Part shown: positions 1 to 12,429 of the stretch, piece after piece
How the letters are laid out: every line of letters begins with the position of its first letter
Numbering within the stretch: position 1 is the first letter of the stretch
Assembly (NCBI GenBank): GCA_029582265.1
Contig: CM055823.1
Coordinates: 10,762,821 to 10,826,820 of the forward strand
Reading direction: 5' to 3'
Source: Zoroaster sp. YZ-2022
Lineage: Eukaryota > Echinodermata > Asteroidea > Forcipulatida > Zoroasteridae
DNA length: 64,000 nucleotides
Made by a program: the position numbers and the translations under genes
The notes under the pieces: generated by a model
What the model saw: only the letters and a program-made list of their open reading frames with translations
Database searches by the model: none
What the model was told of the DNA's origin: nothing

Positions 1-683
1 ATTACCATGGTGTGATGGTAAACTCTCTGGGTTATTTAACTGTTATACATTCATCAGGGAAATAAAATATGTAGACATTATTTGGCATGAATTGGCTTAT
101 GACTCATTTTGTGTTCAGAGTTTTTTATATATATATATACAGGGAAATAGATGAACAAAATATATGCACATTCTCTTGAAGTAGTTATTACATTTTCAGA
201 GTTTGATCATGTTGCAAGTCATGTAACATCTTTAGGTTATTATTGTTAAGAAAACTCTCAAATGGAAGATACAACATTGATAATGTTGGCAACACTTCGA
301 CAGGGCATGGAATCGGTGACTGAAAATAATATCCCATGAGCGAATGCTGTCCGGGATAACAGTCCGAGGTAAATTATGTAGCCAGTGGCTACATAATTAT
401 ATTGTCTCTTTAAATGACTGTACTGGAAAATTACACCCTTGCTCCATACGGGTCATTTACCTGATTCCAGGTCGATTTATACTTGATGATTTTATTGAGT
501 TCTAGTGTTTAAATCCTCTTTAGTTTTTATCAGCCTTGAGAGTCAACCTTGCCATTCAACCTTTCCATTTGGATAAAGCAGTCAGCAGACAGTTAACCTT
601 GTATTAAGCTGGAAATAATTGCTTTCATTTCATTATGTATTTGACAAGACCATTTTGAGTGACATCTGTCACTATACAGCTTT
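1..683. other. Unannotated flank
   Basis: I see no supported gene here. A short TA microsatellite lies near 126-139. The short open frames are AT-rich and have no recognisable motifs. The segment ends at the target duplication of the next element. Confidence 0.6.
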
Positions 684-691
684 CTCACATT

Positions 692-1724
692 TAGGCTTGG
701 GCGATGACACGATAATATCGAATATCGCGATTTTTTTTTATTCGATTATGATATCGAGAACTTTTCAAATTATCGAGATATCGGCAAATCGCGATGAAAA
801 AACATATATCGCGAAGAAAAAAATATATCGCGATTAAAAAAAAAAATCCTCGATTGTCAGTCGGGTCAGAAATTCCATGGAAAAAACTTATGGAAGTCTT
901 TTTCAGCTTTCGGAAGTGAGAAACAAAATCAAACTACTTCTGTGGTAAGCTGACTGTCATATCACAAAGGATCCGCCTAACTCGGCGTTGTTTAAAATCC
1001 ACCGCCACTCAAAGAAATCTATTCAGACGGATTAAGCGTTGGGGATTTGAATGGGGGGTATACATTTGATCTAACAACGTGTATAGACAATGTTTACGTC
1101 TCGCTGTCTATCCATGGTGGTCTGTGACTGGCTGGCGCACCACGTGCGAGTACATTATATTATGCATATTTAAATATAAGCAGAATATGGGTGTTACATT
1201 AAAAATCGACAACAAAATAACATTTGCAGTAATTGCAGGTGCTCTGTGCTCACATTAGTCATGAAATAAATCAAAGCATGTGTGAGTACAATCTTAATCC
1301 AAACTCACATTTTCCGAAGTACAAATGCCGTGTCACAATCACATGTTTTTTTTCTCCACGCACGGTAAGAGACTATGCAGGAACAAACCTAGTCACGTGT
1401 TTATACTATGACATAGTCACGTGGAACGCGAGTCACGTGAACTTGGGCTGATGATTTGATTGTGACGCACAATGCAGTAACCGTCCCATAATTATTACAA
1501 ACGAATTTGGCAATGGTGCACTCGTGAACGGCGCGATTCCACGTATCTCTCAGGTAAGCACTGGCAATTTATTGTGACACGTGTATATGGGTACATTCCT
1601 GCTATTATCGGCTCTAAAGTACTCATGCGTGAAAAAAATAATCGTGTATTATCGAAAATCGCGATATATATTTGACGATAATTATATCGTGGATGAAAAA
1701 AAAAATCAATATCGCCCAAGCCTA
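692..1724. mobile_element. Non-autonomous hAT-type DNA transposon with perfect 8-bp TSD
   Basis: The element starts TAGGCTTGGGCGAT and ends with the exact inverse ATCGCCCAAGCCTA. It is flanked on both sides by the 8-bp direct repeat CTCACATT (684-691 and 1725-1732). An 8-bp duplication with TAGG-type ends is the hAT signature. Both subterminal regions are rich in the palindrome ATCGCGAT/TATCG and long A runs, as expected of transposase-binding repeats. At about 1.03 kb with no long ORF it cannot encode a transposase, so it must have been mobilised by another element. The perfect duplication implies a fairly recent insertion. Confidence 0.9.
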
Positions 1725-1732
1725 CTCACATT

Positions 1733-2423
1733 GTTACAAGCACGGTAAGTACAAAGTTATTTTCTGTAAAATTGGTTTCTTTATTTATAGTTGCAAAACC
1801 AAAGTTACAGCTGCAAATGAAAGTGATTCCAAGGTGAAATTTGACACCAAAAATACAAAAACATCACTTTAAATTAACTTATCACGTATTTGAAATATAG
1901 TTTTGTTTTATTTCAAACAGAATGTTAAAGTCAAAACATTTTTCTTGTAACCTGGGAATATCTTTTGATTCTGTTACTCATGGCATTTAATGTCATTTAA
2001 AGTAAGTAACCTTATCTTTTGTTTTCTGTCATAGTCTGGTCTAATTAAGTTCCATCATCATAGTTGAGTTTGTTTTCATTGCTGACTTGTTTATAAGTTG
2101 CATATTCAATATCAGATACAAAATACATACTGCAGAGTGATGGCATATGCCTTGCATCAAACTATTCTCAGGATATGTCAGCTGTCAGTTTCAATGTATG
2201 CTTGTTCATAAACATGATAATTGATCAACTTGCATGGGCGGATCCAGAGCATTTTTTAGGGGGGGCCTAAGAATAAAAAACAATTATTTTTCAGTACTAC
2301 AAAAATTACAATGAAATAATCAAAGGGAGAGAAAAACAAAGCACACTGTGGGAATAGGAGTGCGTTCTCCCTCCTTCGAAAGACCTATTGTTTTTGTACG
2401 GTTTTTATTTTTATATTTTTTTT
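1733..2423. other. Unannotated spacer with repeat debris
   Basis: No gene is seen. Near 2237 the motif GGCGGATCCAG is followed by a G run, a combination that reappears inverted near 45300-45335, so it is probably the edge of an old dispersed repeat. The last about 55 bases (CCTATTGTTTTTGTACGG plus T-rich DNA) already resemble the head of the rolling-circle-like elements that follow. Confidence 0.4.
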
Positions 2424-3692
2424 AGGTGTTCGGGTATGTACCCGAAACACCTATTGTTTTTGTTCGTTTTTTTTTACTTCTTCTTCTTCTTCTTCTCCCC
2501 CGTGACTGTCCGCAAAAAACACATACTTGCAAACTTCACACGAACTTGAAACTTGGCATGTACTTAGAACTTAACAAGTAGATGAAACTCGAGTTGTGAG
2601 TGACCCCGATTTGACCTTACTTCCTGTGCAAACCGGAAGTCAAAGTTTAATATTTACAAAAATCATATCTCAACAACCACAACAGGTAAATGGAAATTTT
2701 TTGCACTATTGTATAGACTGTTAATTGTCGAAAAATATTTACAAAAACATGACCCCAATTTGACCTTACTTCCTGTCCAAACCGGAAGTCAAAGTTTAAT
2801 ATTTAACAAAAATCATATCTCAACAACCACAAGAGATAAATTCACAATTCTTTCACCATTGTACAGATCGTTAATTGTCAAAAATATTTTTCAAAAGGTA
2901 TTTGACCTTTACTTCCTGTCCAAACCGGAAGTCAAAGTTTAATATTTAACAAAAATCATATCTCAACAACCACAAGAGATAAATTCACAATTCTTTCACC
3001 ATTGTACAGATCGTTAATTGTCAAAAATATTTTCAAAAGGTGACCCTAATTTGACCTTTACTTCCTGTCAAACCGGAAGTCAAAGTTAAATATTGAAAAA
3101 ATCATATCTCAACAACCACAAGAGTAAAGTCAAATTTTTGTACCATTGTACAGATCGTTAACTGTCAAAAATATTTACAAAAGGTGACCCCAATTTGTGC
3201 TTACTTCCTGTCCAAACCGGAAGTCAAAGTTTAACATTTAAAAAAATCATATCTCAACAACCACAAGAGGTAAATTCAAAATTTGTGTACCATTGTACAG
3301 GTCGTTTATTATCAAAAATATTTACAAAAAGGTGACCCCAATTTGACCTTACTTCCTGTCCAAACCGGAAGTCAAATTTTAATATTTAAATAAATCATAT
3401 CTCAACAACCACAAGCGGTAAAGTCACAATTGTTGTACCATTGTACAGATCGTTAACTGTCAAAAAATATTTGCAAAAAGGTGACCCCAATTTGACCTTA
3501 CTTCCTGTCCAAACCGGAAGTCAAAATTTAATATTTAAAAAAAATCATATCTCAACAACCACAAGAGGTAAATTTTTGTACCATTGTACAGATCGTTAAT
3601 TGTCAAAACAATTTTACACAAAGTTGACCCCAATTTGACCTTTACTTCCTCCCGAACACCTAGAGTTTGTGTAAACAGTCTCGAATCTCTAG
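2424..3692 (+). mobile_element. Helentron/HINE-like element 1
   Basis: The 5' head at 2424-2452 is a near-perfect palindrome beginning AGGTGTTCGGGTA and ending AACACCT. It is followed by a T-rich run, a CTT microsatellite (about 2477-2495), a stretch with CCGCAAAAAACACATACTTG, then seven tandem units of about 148 bp. The 3' end has CGAACACCT (the inverse of the head), a weak hairpin and CTCTAG at 3687-3692, followed by T. Subterminal inverted repeats, an internal minisatellite, a 3' hairpin and insertion next to T fit Helentron-associated (HINE/DINE-1-like) elements. No Rep or helicase ORF is present, so it is non-autonomous. The class assignment is inferred from architecture only. Confidence 0.55.
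2602..3655 (+). repeat. Tandem array, about 148-bp unit, seven copies
   Basis: Each unit contains ACTTCCTGTCCAAACCGGAAGT, an inverted pair of ETS-type GGAAGT sites, then ATCATATCTCAACAACCACA, GTACCATTGTACAGATCGTT and TGTCAAAAATATTTACA. Units recur near 2614, 2761, 2905, 3055, 3204, 3345 and 3498. The last is cut by the 3' end of the element. Units differ by scattered substitutions and small indels. The short open frames here are by-products of a repeat whose length is close to a multiple of three. Confidence 0.9.
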
Positions 3693-3715
3693 TTGTTTTT
3701 TTATATTTTTTTTTT

Positions 3716-3836
3716 AGGTGTTCGGGTATATGCCCGAAACACCTCTTGTTTTTGTTCGGTTTTTAGGTGTTCGGGTATATGTCCGAAACACCTCTTGTTT
3801 TTGTTCGGCTTTTTATTTTTATTTTTATTTTTTTTG

Positions 3837-3868
<32 letters not shown>

Positions 3869-5594
3869 CTCCCCCATCTTGTCCGCAAATAAAAACATAC
3901 TTCCCAAGTTTAAAAAACCTTCAAACTTCACACATAGTTAGACCTTAACTTGTAGATGAAACTTAGTGACGTCATGATAATCAGGAAACCGCAACAGTGA
4001 CGTCATGATGACGTCAAGCCAACATACATAATGACCCACATTCGTGCGTTAGAAATGCTAACTATAGAGGGCGCTATACAGCTTTAGTGGTCTTTACACA
4101 AAAATAGATTGTCTACAAAAAACACATACTTGCAAACTTCACATGAACTTGAAACGTACTTAGAACTTAACAAGTAGATGAAACACGAGTTGTGAGTGAC
4201 CCCAATTTGACCTTACTTCCTGTCCAAACCGGAAGTCAAAGTTTAATATTTAAAAAAATCATATCTCAACAACCACAAGAGGTAAACTCAAAATTTTTGT
4301 ACCATTGTACAGATTGGTAATTGTCAAAAAATATTTACAAAAAGGTGACCCCAATTTGACCTTACTTCCTGTCCAAACCGGAAGTCAAAGTTTAATAATT
4401 AAAAAAAATTATATCTCAACAACCAGAAGAGGTAAATTCACAATTTTTGTACTATTGTACAGATCGTTAATTATCAAAAAATATTTACAAAACGGTGACC
4501 CCAATTTGATCTTACTTCCTGTCCAAACCGGAAGTCAAATTTTACTATTTAAAAAAATCATATCTCAACAACCAGAAGAGGTAAATTCACAATTTTTGTA
4601 CCATTGTACAGATCGTTAATTGTCAAAAAATATTTACAAAACGGTGACCCCAATTTGACCTTACTTCCTGTCCAAACCGGAAGTCAAAGTTTAATATTTA
4701 AAAAAATCATATCTCAACAACCATAGGAGGTAAATTGACATTTGTTGCACCATTGTATAGATTGTTAATTGTTGAAAAATATTTACAAAAGGTGACCCCA
4801 ATTTGACCTTACTTCCTGTCCAAACCGGAACTCAAAGTTTAATATTTAAAAACAATCATATCTCAACAACCACAAGAGGTAAATGCACAATCTTTGCACT
4901 ATTGTACAGTTCGTTATTTGTCAAAACAATTTTACACAAAGATGACCCCAATTTGACCTTACTTCCTGTGCAAACCGGAAGTCAAAGTTTAATATTTAAA
5001 AACAATCGTATCTCAACAACCACAAGAGGTAAATTCACAATCTTTGCACTATTGTACAGATCGTTATTTGTCAAAACAATTTTACAAAAAGATGACCCCA
5101 ATTTGACCTTACTTCCTGTCCAAACCGGAAGTCAAAGTTTAATATAAAAAAAATCATATCTCAACAACCACAAGAGGGAAATTGACAATTTTTGTACCAT
5201 TGTACATATCGTTAATTGTCAAAAAATATTGATACCCCAATTTGACCTTACTTCGTGTCCAAACCGGAAGTGAAAGTTTAATATTTAAAAAAATCATATC
5301 TCAACAACCACAGGAGGTAAATTGACATTTTTGTACCATTATACAGATTGTTAATTGTCAAAAGTATTTACACAAAGGTGACCCCAATTTGACCTTACTT
5401 CCTGTCCAAACCGGAAGTCAAAGTTTAATATTAAAATAATTTCTAAATTCAGTATTGTATTGTATTCACATAAACTTCTCGCGAGAACTTCAACAGACGT
5501 TAACATTTGACTTCTCACACTTCGAATTGATGACGTAACCATTTTAACTTCAACCGAACACCTTGTTTTTGTTGTGACAAAAACTTATATCTAG
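3716..5594 (+). mobile_element. Helentron/HINE-like element 2 with duplicated 5' head
   Basis: Two copies of a 49-bp head unit lie in tandem (3716-3764 and from 3765). Each is a palindrome of the AGGTGTTCGGGTATAT type followed by TTGTTTTTGTTCGG. Then come a long CTT run (3838-3871), TTGTCCGCAAATAAAAACAT, a block with repeated TGACGTCATGATGACGTCA (CRE-like, 3967-4020), and about nine 148-bp units. The 3' end is CGAACACCTTG, hairpin TTTTTGTTGTGACAAAAA and ATCTAG (to 5594). It begins only 23 T-rich bases after element 1 ends, so the two are head to tail. Confidence 0.55.
4195..5435 (+). repeat. Tandem array, about 148-bp unit, about nine copies
   Basis: This is the same unit as the array at 2602-3655. 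Paired ACTTCC/GGAAGT sites recur near 4207, 4358, 4508, 4657, 4806, 4956, 5106, 5245 and 5392. Two units near 4920 and 5060 share the private variant TTGTCAAAACAATTTTACA, suggesting local unit duplication. Confidence 0.9.
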
Positions 5595-7510
5595 TTTTAC
5601 TTCTTCTTCTTCTTCTTCTTCTCCCCCATCTTGTCCGCAAATAAAAACATACTTGCCAAGTTTAAAAAACCTTCAAACTTCACATATAGTTAGACCTTAA
5701 CTTGTAGATGAAACTTAGTGACGTCATGATGATCACGAAACCGCAACAGTGACGTCATGATGACGTCAAGCCCACATACGTAATGACCCACATTCAGTGT
5801 ATGTTCACTGTGCGTTAGAAATTCTAACTATAGAGGGCGCTATACAACTTTAGTGGTCTTTACAATCATCAGTGCAGAAGAAATTAATTCAGTGTCCACG
5901 ATTGTGCGTTAGAAATTCTAACTATAGAGGGCGCTATACAACTTTAGTGGTCTTTACACAATCGGTGCAAATCCCCGTTACGCTAATCGGATTGCTTAAT
6001 AGTGGACATGGAATGTAAGAGGGGGTTTCACCGAGAGATGTCCACCTGGGCACCTGCTTTACTGATTTGTGTGCCTTTTAATAATTATTTTATTTGAGTT
6101 TGTTGAATTTCAAAACTTTTAGTAGTCACTTGGTGGCGCTGATCATCACATATATTTATAAACTTATAACGCGTTTGTGGAGCATATCGCTGTAAAAGGT
6201 AACGAAAATTCATTCCACTTTTCTACTGATTCAAAGTTTTCACAAGCACATCGAAGTCATCTGCAGACACCTGATTGGTGCTTCTTACTATGGTGTAAGT
6301 AAAAAGGTGAAAACAGCGAGAAATTACTTTTAAAAATTGGTCAAAGTTGATGATTTTTGTAAACAAGCTTACGTACATGTGTACACGACGGTATACCCTT
6401 CCGATGGTACCCTTCACACTTACACTGTCAACTCGGCGTTTGTTGACAAAATGGCATGTTGATTTGGAGGAATTTGATATGGGGCTAGTTAGGTTTTGGT
6501 GAGTTTACTTCGTAGTTTGTACAAATGTGGAAACTTACCAGTAGGCAGTACCACACATACACATAGTGAATGATGTACTTCAATATTATTATTAATAATT
6601 GAGGAAGGAAGTCAGATTCTTATGACTGTTAGTGACTGACCTTGTGTATAGTAATATTAATTTAAAAAACAAATATTAATCTAATCCCTTGCAAAGACGT
6701 CCATGATGCTATTGGTATGCAACTTTCATCATTACATTAATTATTTGTGTAAATTTAAGAAACTAAAAAATTTTGAAAATATTTTCCTCATTAACGTTAG
6801 TCGTTAGGCATGGTATGCATTATATTGGAAGGGTGTGTAGGGACCTACCAATACAATAAGACATACCTGATGGCTGCATTGCAGTTTACTTTATAGTGGC
6901 ACTTAGTTTTCTCACTAAAGTAGCCCAGAAACAAATATCAGCACCTTTATTGAGATAATGAAACAGTCACATCATGGAGGAATGATTTTGTCAAGAATAA
7001 TTGTGTGCAATTTTGAAAACAACCAATGCCCTTTTCAATTTCAATGGTCCAGCTTCTCCAAAATTATACTTTTTCCCATTTTATTTATATAAATTAGAAC
7101 TTCTCTATAATTTTCAAATACTTTATTCTTGGTCCATGTACTTATAAAACCTTTCTATTATTTTTACAGCATGTTCACTGTGACATATTATTTTCCTCAT
7201 TCACATGAATTAGAACTTCTCTGAAATTTCAAATACTTAATTTTTGGTCCATGTACTTATAAAACCTCTGAAATTTCAAATACTTTATTCTTGGTCCATG
7301 TACTTATAAAACTTTCCTATTATTTTTTACAGCATGTTCACTGTGACGTATTATCTTCCTCATTCACATAAATTAGAACTTCTCTGAAATTTCATATACT
7401 TTATTCTTGGCCCATGTACTTATAAATCTCCAACACTTCGAATTAATGACGTAACCATTTTAACTTCAACCGAACACCTTGTTTTTGTTGTGACAAAAAC
7501 TTATATCTAT
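5595..7510 (+). mobile_element. Helentron/HINE-like element 3, headless
   Basis: Directly after the CTAG of the previous element comes TTTTACTTCTTCTTC and the usual TTGTCCGCAAATAAAAACAT and CRE-like TGACGTCA block. A short duplicated piece around CTATAGAGGGCGCTATACAAC follows (4059-4083 is related; copies at about 5830 and 5916). From about 6880 to 7430 the DNA matches, inverted, sequence at 50885-51000 and 57470-57760. It includes tandem pieces with ATTAGAACTTCTCTGAAATTT and CCATGTACTTATAAAAC. The 3' end is CGAACACCTTG, hairpin, then ATCTAT where other copies have ATCTAG. I see no gene that I can support. Confidence 0.45.
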
Positions 7511-8261
7511 TTTTTTTTTTTTTTTTTTACTTCTTCTTCTTCTCCCCAATAACTCTCCGGTAACAAACACATACTTGCAAATTTCACATGAACTTGAAAC
7601 TTGGCATGTACTTAGAACTTAACAAGTAGATGAAACACGAGTTGTGAGTGACCCCAATTTGACCTTACTTCCTGTCCAAACCGGAAGTCAAAGTTTAATA
7701 TTTAAAAAAAATCATATCTCAACAACCATAAGAGGTAAATTGAAATTTTTCCACCATTGTATAGATTGTTAATTGTCAAAAAATATTTACAAAAAGGTGA
7801 CCCCAATTTGACCTTACTTCCTGTACAAACCGGAAGTCAAAGTTTAATATTAAACAAAAAATCATATGTCAACAACCACAAGAGGTAATTTCACAATTTT
7901 TGTACCATTGTACAGATCGTTAATTGTCAAAAATAATTTACTCAAAGGCGACCCCAATTTAACCTTACTTCCTGTCCAAACCGGAAGTCAAAGTTTAATA
8001 TTTAAAAAAATCATATCTCAACAACCACAAGAGGTAAATTGAAATTTTTTGCACCATTGTATAGATTGTTAATTGTCGAAAAATATTTACACAAAGGTGA
8101 CCACAATTTGACCTTACTTCCTGTCTAAACCGGAAGTCAAAGTTTAATATTAAAAAATAATAATGCAAAGTTTCTTTTAAAAAGATTCTGACGTCATCAT
8201 CACTGCCCTGACAAAACTCGAACACCTATGTGTTTGTAATATCACAAACACTGCCGTCTAG
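7511..8261 (+). mobile_element. Helentron/HINE-like element 4
   Basis: A short element: a T run, CTT repeat, CTCTCCGGTAACAAACACATAC, then about three and a half 148-bp ETS-type units (7645-8160). The 3' end is CGAACACCTATG, the hairpin GTGTTTGTAATATCACAAACAC and GTCTAG. It lacks the palindromic head, as expected if it follows directly on the 3' end of its neighbour. The next head starts at 8264. Confidence 0.5.
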
Positions 8262-8797
8262 TTAGGTGTTCGAGCGCGCAGCGCGAACACCTATTGTTTT
8301 TGTACTGTTTTTAGGTGTTCGAGCGCGTGGCGCGAACACCTATTGTTTTTGTACTGTTTTTTTTTTTTTGGGTGTTCAAGCGCGCAGCGCGAACACTATT
8401 ATTTTTAATACTGTTTTTTTTTACTTCTTCTCAGTGGCGATTGTCCGGTAACAAAGGCATCCTTGCTAAGCATATACAGCCTTCAAACTTAACACATGAA
8501 CAGAACATAACAAGCTGACGAAACCAAATCAACTTGATGCCATTTTTCTATCACCGGAATGAGGTTTTTCGAGGCATTTTTCGAACTAAAACAAAAAAGC
8601 AGACGACGAAACGAAAATTAACAAAAAGCTTACACTTTTCCTAATTGACGCACCACGCATTTTTTGGAATCCTTCGTGTTACCACTGTGCATTAGTATTT
8701 TCAATTGGTGTAAATTTCGCAGCCGGGAAACTGCAATGTGTCACTTCGCGCTGTATCCGAAAATCATACACAGTCACTTCGCGCTGCAGCGGATATC

Positions 8798-8869
8798 ATG
8801 TCGCGACGCGTCGGTGCAGTCCCATCATTGAACTGTCTTTGTTGCATGGTTTTGTGTCACAGTATCTTT
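8798..8869 (+). CDS. Possible first coding exon (24 codons), product unknown
   Basis: The frame from ATG at 8798 gives MSRRVGAVPSLNC..., ending ...CHSIF directly before the strong donor GTAAGT (8870). It is rich in Cys and has no domain I recognise. It sits inside a rolling-circle-like element, so it may be a captured exon. A 14-base direct repeat (GTCACTTCGCGCTG) just upstream could be promoter-proximal. No matching acceptor was identified with confidence, so this is a candidate only. Confidence 0.25.
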
Positions 8870-9084
8870 GTAAGTAGAACAAATAACATTATTCTTAACA
8901 GTCATACACTGTTAGCACGAACAGACATTTGTAGAAAAACCAATTTAGTTTCGCGTTTTGATGCTTGCCAAAGAAGTTATATTTCGTGTGGGTCCTCAGT
9001 GTTGTTGTTTTGCATCGGTCATGAATATTGTGGGGGAGTCAAGGTACATGACTACCAGTACCACTAGGCCAAAAATGAGGAAAA

Positions 9085-9188
9085 ATGCTTATTACTAGGC
9101 TTGATAGACCATCGATCAACTATGGAGAAAGGCATAGACTGAACAAACCGGTGCTTAGCAGCATCTACCTGGACATGGTGGATTCTGG
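9085..9188 (+). CDS. Possible coding exon (34 codons) ending at a GTGAGT donor
   Basis: From ATG at 9085 the frame reads MLITRLDRPSINYGERHRLN... and continues open to ...LDMVDSG at the donor GTGAGT (9189). Residue composition is protein-like (charged, mixed), unlike the surrounding repeat ORFs. It is not repeated elsewhere in the window, although the flanking element family is. I do not recognise the product. It could be the first exon of a host gene picked up by the element, or a chance open frame. Confidence 0.3.
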
Positions 9189-12100
9189 GTGAGTATCTTA
9201 ATATTAATTTGCATTGCTATCGGTAGACATAACAATGAGTTAACATGATGTACATGTGTACATATTATAATGAACACAATCATGACAATGTCCCTAATTA
9301 TGTGAAACCCCTGATTACATACTGTACATATTTGACAGGAAAAATGGTGAAAGTGAAGCTTCTATTTTGGTTTAGATTCTTATATTATCAAACATTTTTT
9401 ATTTGGTTTGGGACACATGCCTAATGACCAAATTAATTTATCCAAAAGTGCTTTTATCTTAGAAACAAAATTCAAAGTTACCATGACACAACTTTATGAA
9501 ACACGAGGGGCACCTATTTTAATAAATTTTCAGAATTTTCACATACATTTTCAAGAGATCAAATACCAATGATGAACATTTCATTTAGTTTTAATGGTTG
9601 TTTATTACCAAAAATTAAGGTTTAGTACAATTTGTTATTATTTTTGCTATAGCAGTACTGGCATTTCAATCCAAGAAGAAGGTGTATCTGATAACCACCT
9701 TTCCAATCCATGTCAGTTAAACAACATTTATTTAAATCTAAGCCCTTACTCCTATTTTCAATCTTAAATCTTTTTTAAAAAGAGGACAGAAACATCTTGC
9801 AACTTCAGCTATGCAGAATTGATGCTGGGTGTGATTTTCGACATAAAGAAGCACCAGTCATCAGTCAATGGAATTGGTAATTTGGGTCCCTTATATTTTT
9901 ATTGCTTGTTTGCCCCTCCCCTTCCCTAGTTCTTAGATTCTAAAGTGCTGCAATGATAGACCAAGAATTTTAGAAAACAAATGTCTTGGTTCTTAACCAG
10001 TGGCAGTACATGCCATCACCAAGAACTTGGGGAGAGGGGCAGACATTTTATTCAAAATTACCGATTCCATGACAACTCCTGAATGTCACCCATTCTGAAC
10101 TGTCACTAAATCGTACATACAGAGCGTACATTTGTTATAAATACAGATTGTTTCTGTTTTCTTGTCAACAAAGGATCATGGTTGGGTTCATTTACACTGA
10201 AGTCATTTCACTTGTTACATGTGTAAGACCATGAACACTCATTTCTAGATTGGTTACAAGTGGTTAAACAGGTCAACAAATTGGTTTCAATTGATTGTGG
10301 GGGAGGGAAATGAGGAACCACAAAAGTCAAGTCATTAAACCCAACAGACAGTTAAAATAAATATGTATTTCATTGTTTTATTAGCAATTTACAAGCACCC
10401 ATACAACTCTTTGATTATTTCAATGTCTAAAAATTTATGTACAAAATGGCATCTGATCTTTAGGTTGTAATTCTGTAGTATGGATGCAGCTACAGACATT
10501 TGCCAATCATGTGTACAATCTTGAAAATGTAAAATCAATGTAGAATTTGTTTTCAAATTTTATAAATTATTTTTAAATTATTTGCAGATTAAGTGAAAAC
10601 AAAGACAATTTTAAGCATGTCACAATAAGGAGATGCTTGATTACAGTGTCACTATCATTGTCAATTTATCATTATATTTTTGTTATAAACTTAACCTGAA
10701 AGTGAAGTATATTATAAATAAAGATCACTCTCAGTATATAAACATGCAGTCCATCAATTAAATTTATTTCTGTACAAGACTTAATACCAGGACATAAATA
10801 CCAATGTTGGCTTCTTTAAATCTAAGAATTGAAAGGTTTTCCATAAACAAAATGAAAAGGGCAAGCAATTATCAGATTTGATCCATTGGATATAATTACA
10901 TTTAATTTTGTTTGAATTGGGAATTATTTACTTTTTGACAACTCTTCTGCGGGGGGCAGGGGAAGATGGAAAGCACGGATGCAAGCTTTCTTCCAACTTT
11001 ATCATGTAGTAGTTATAAACTTGTTTTCTAATGAAGGCTAATTAGCTGATATCCATACAAGCTTTGAAGACTGCAGACATCAGCTATTTGACATAAGCTG
11101 TATTGTTTCTTCTTCACCCAACTACTATACGGCTGTGCTTTGAGTAGACTCTTTGGTACCTGATACGTGAACATGGATGAAATGCACAATTAATAGCTAA
11201 CTTTCTATTATGTTCCATGTAGGAAAATTAATCACAACATGGAAATGGAAATCTCAGGAGTGTAAAGACTCTTCTCTCACAGGGTAACTTTTCCTTGGTA
11301 AAGTTGGAAAAACAAGGAAGAGGAAATATTTATATGCTCTTCCATAGCTTCAGTGTCTTCAGTAACCCCCAAGCTCCCCAAACAATTTAACCCACACACT
11401 TCCTGCTCTTTGAATTTGCTGCCAAGTTTAATCCAATTACTATACATGTAGTCCCCTTCTACCCTAAATCAACTTTGTGACTTTATGCCCATAATAACTC
11501 TGAATAGGTTGATCTGGCTGCCTACAACCCTGGCAAACTATTTTCATATGAGTGATTTTTAATGTTGATTTATCATCTAGCATGCTTTTGAAAAGCATGT
11601 GTTGGGCTAGTGTCAATATTTAAAATAAAAAACAGTGTTCCAAGTCACACTTGTTAATTTCTAATTTATTGCTTAAATCTCACAGCTTTTCCAAGTTCAA
11701 CAGCCAATATCTCAAGAACTAAATGACCTATTATTAGAAAACAAAAAACACAATTGAATTCCTTACATTAATAGCTTGTAATTCTTGTGAAACGACTTAC
11801 CATAAATGCTTTGCCAATGGTCCAATTAGTGGCACACGAAGTAACGATTTTACAAATTTTAAAAGGTCATATATCTGATAGCTTTAATTTGATGTATAAG
11901 TTGACAAATTTGTAATTTTTTATAATCATATGAGGAGGAGGAGGTCATATAATATGACCTTCAAACCACCTAATCTGGCCTTTACTTCCTGCCCAAACAG
12001 GAAGTTCAAATTCAACACATTCTAACGCAAAATTGATATATCTTTTGAATATGAAATTGATATTGTTATTATAAAGATGATAAACCCTTGCACATTATAA

Positions 12101-12429
12101 TATTTACATCATCGTTGATAATTTGATTGAACCGGAAGTGGACTCGAACACCGTGTGTTTGTTCTAACAAACATAAGCTCTAGTTTTTACTTCTTTTTCT
12201 CAGTGGCGACTGTCCCGGTAACAAAGGCATCGCTTGCTAAGCATATACAGCCTTCAAACTTAACACATAAACAGAACATATCAAGCAGACGAAACCGTTT
12301 TCTGTGACGTCATGATTACGTCATCAGGTGTCGAATTACGCTAAAAAGTAAAATATTTAAAACGTTTCATATACGTTTGCATGAAGAATCAAAGATCGTA
12401 TAGCGCCGCAAGGCTATTACGTAACGCTA

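Larger units (their letters stand above)
8264..12183 (+). mobile_element. Helentron/HINE-like element 5 (GCGC-type head)
   Basis: The head is a palindrome with core CGAGCGCGCAGCGCGAACACC, present three times in tandem (8264, 8313 and a diverged copy near 8370) with CCTATTGTTTTTGTACTG linkers. It is followed by CTCAGTGGCGATTGTCCGGTAACAAAGGCATCC, the variant internal block. From about 9590 the sequence matches the long - strand family at 48-64 kb. The 3' end is CTCGAACACCGTG, hairpin TGTTTGTTCTAACAAACA and CTCTAG (to 12183). Two splice-flanked exon candidates lie inside (8798-8869 and 9085-9188). About 3.9 kb; no replicase. Confidence 0.5.

Noticed and set aside
3693..3941. Hydrophobic Phe/Leu-rich ORFs across T and CTT runs
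   Set aside because: They are translations of homopolymer and CTT microsatellite plus the element head. No protein is implied.
2602..5435. CRISPR-like array
   Set aside because: The units are about 148 bp with no short-repeat and unique-spacer alternation, in eukaryotic DNA. It is an ordinary internal minisatellite.
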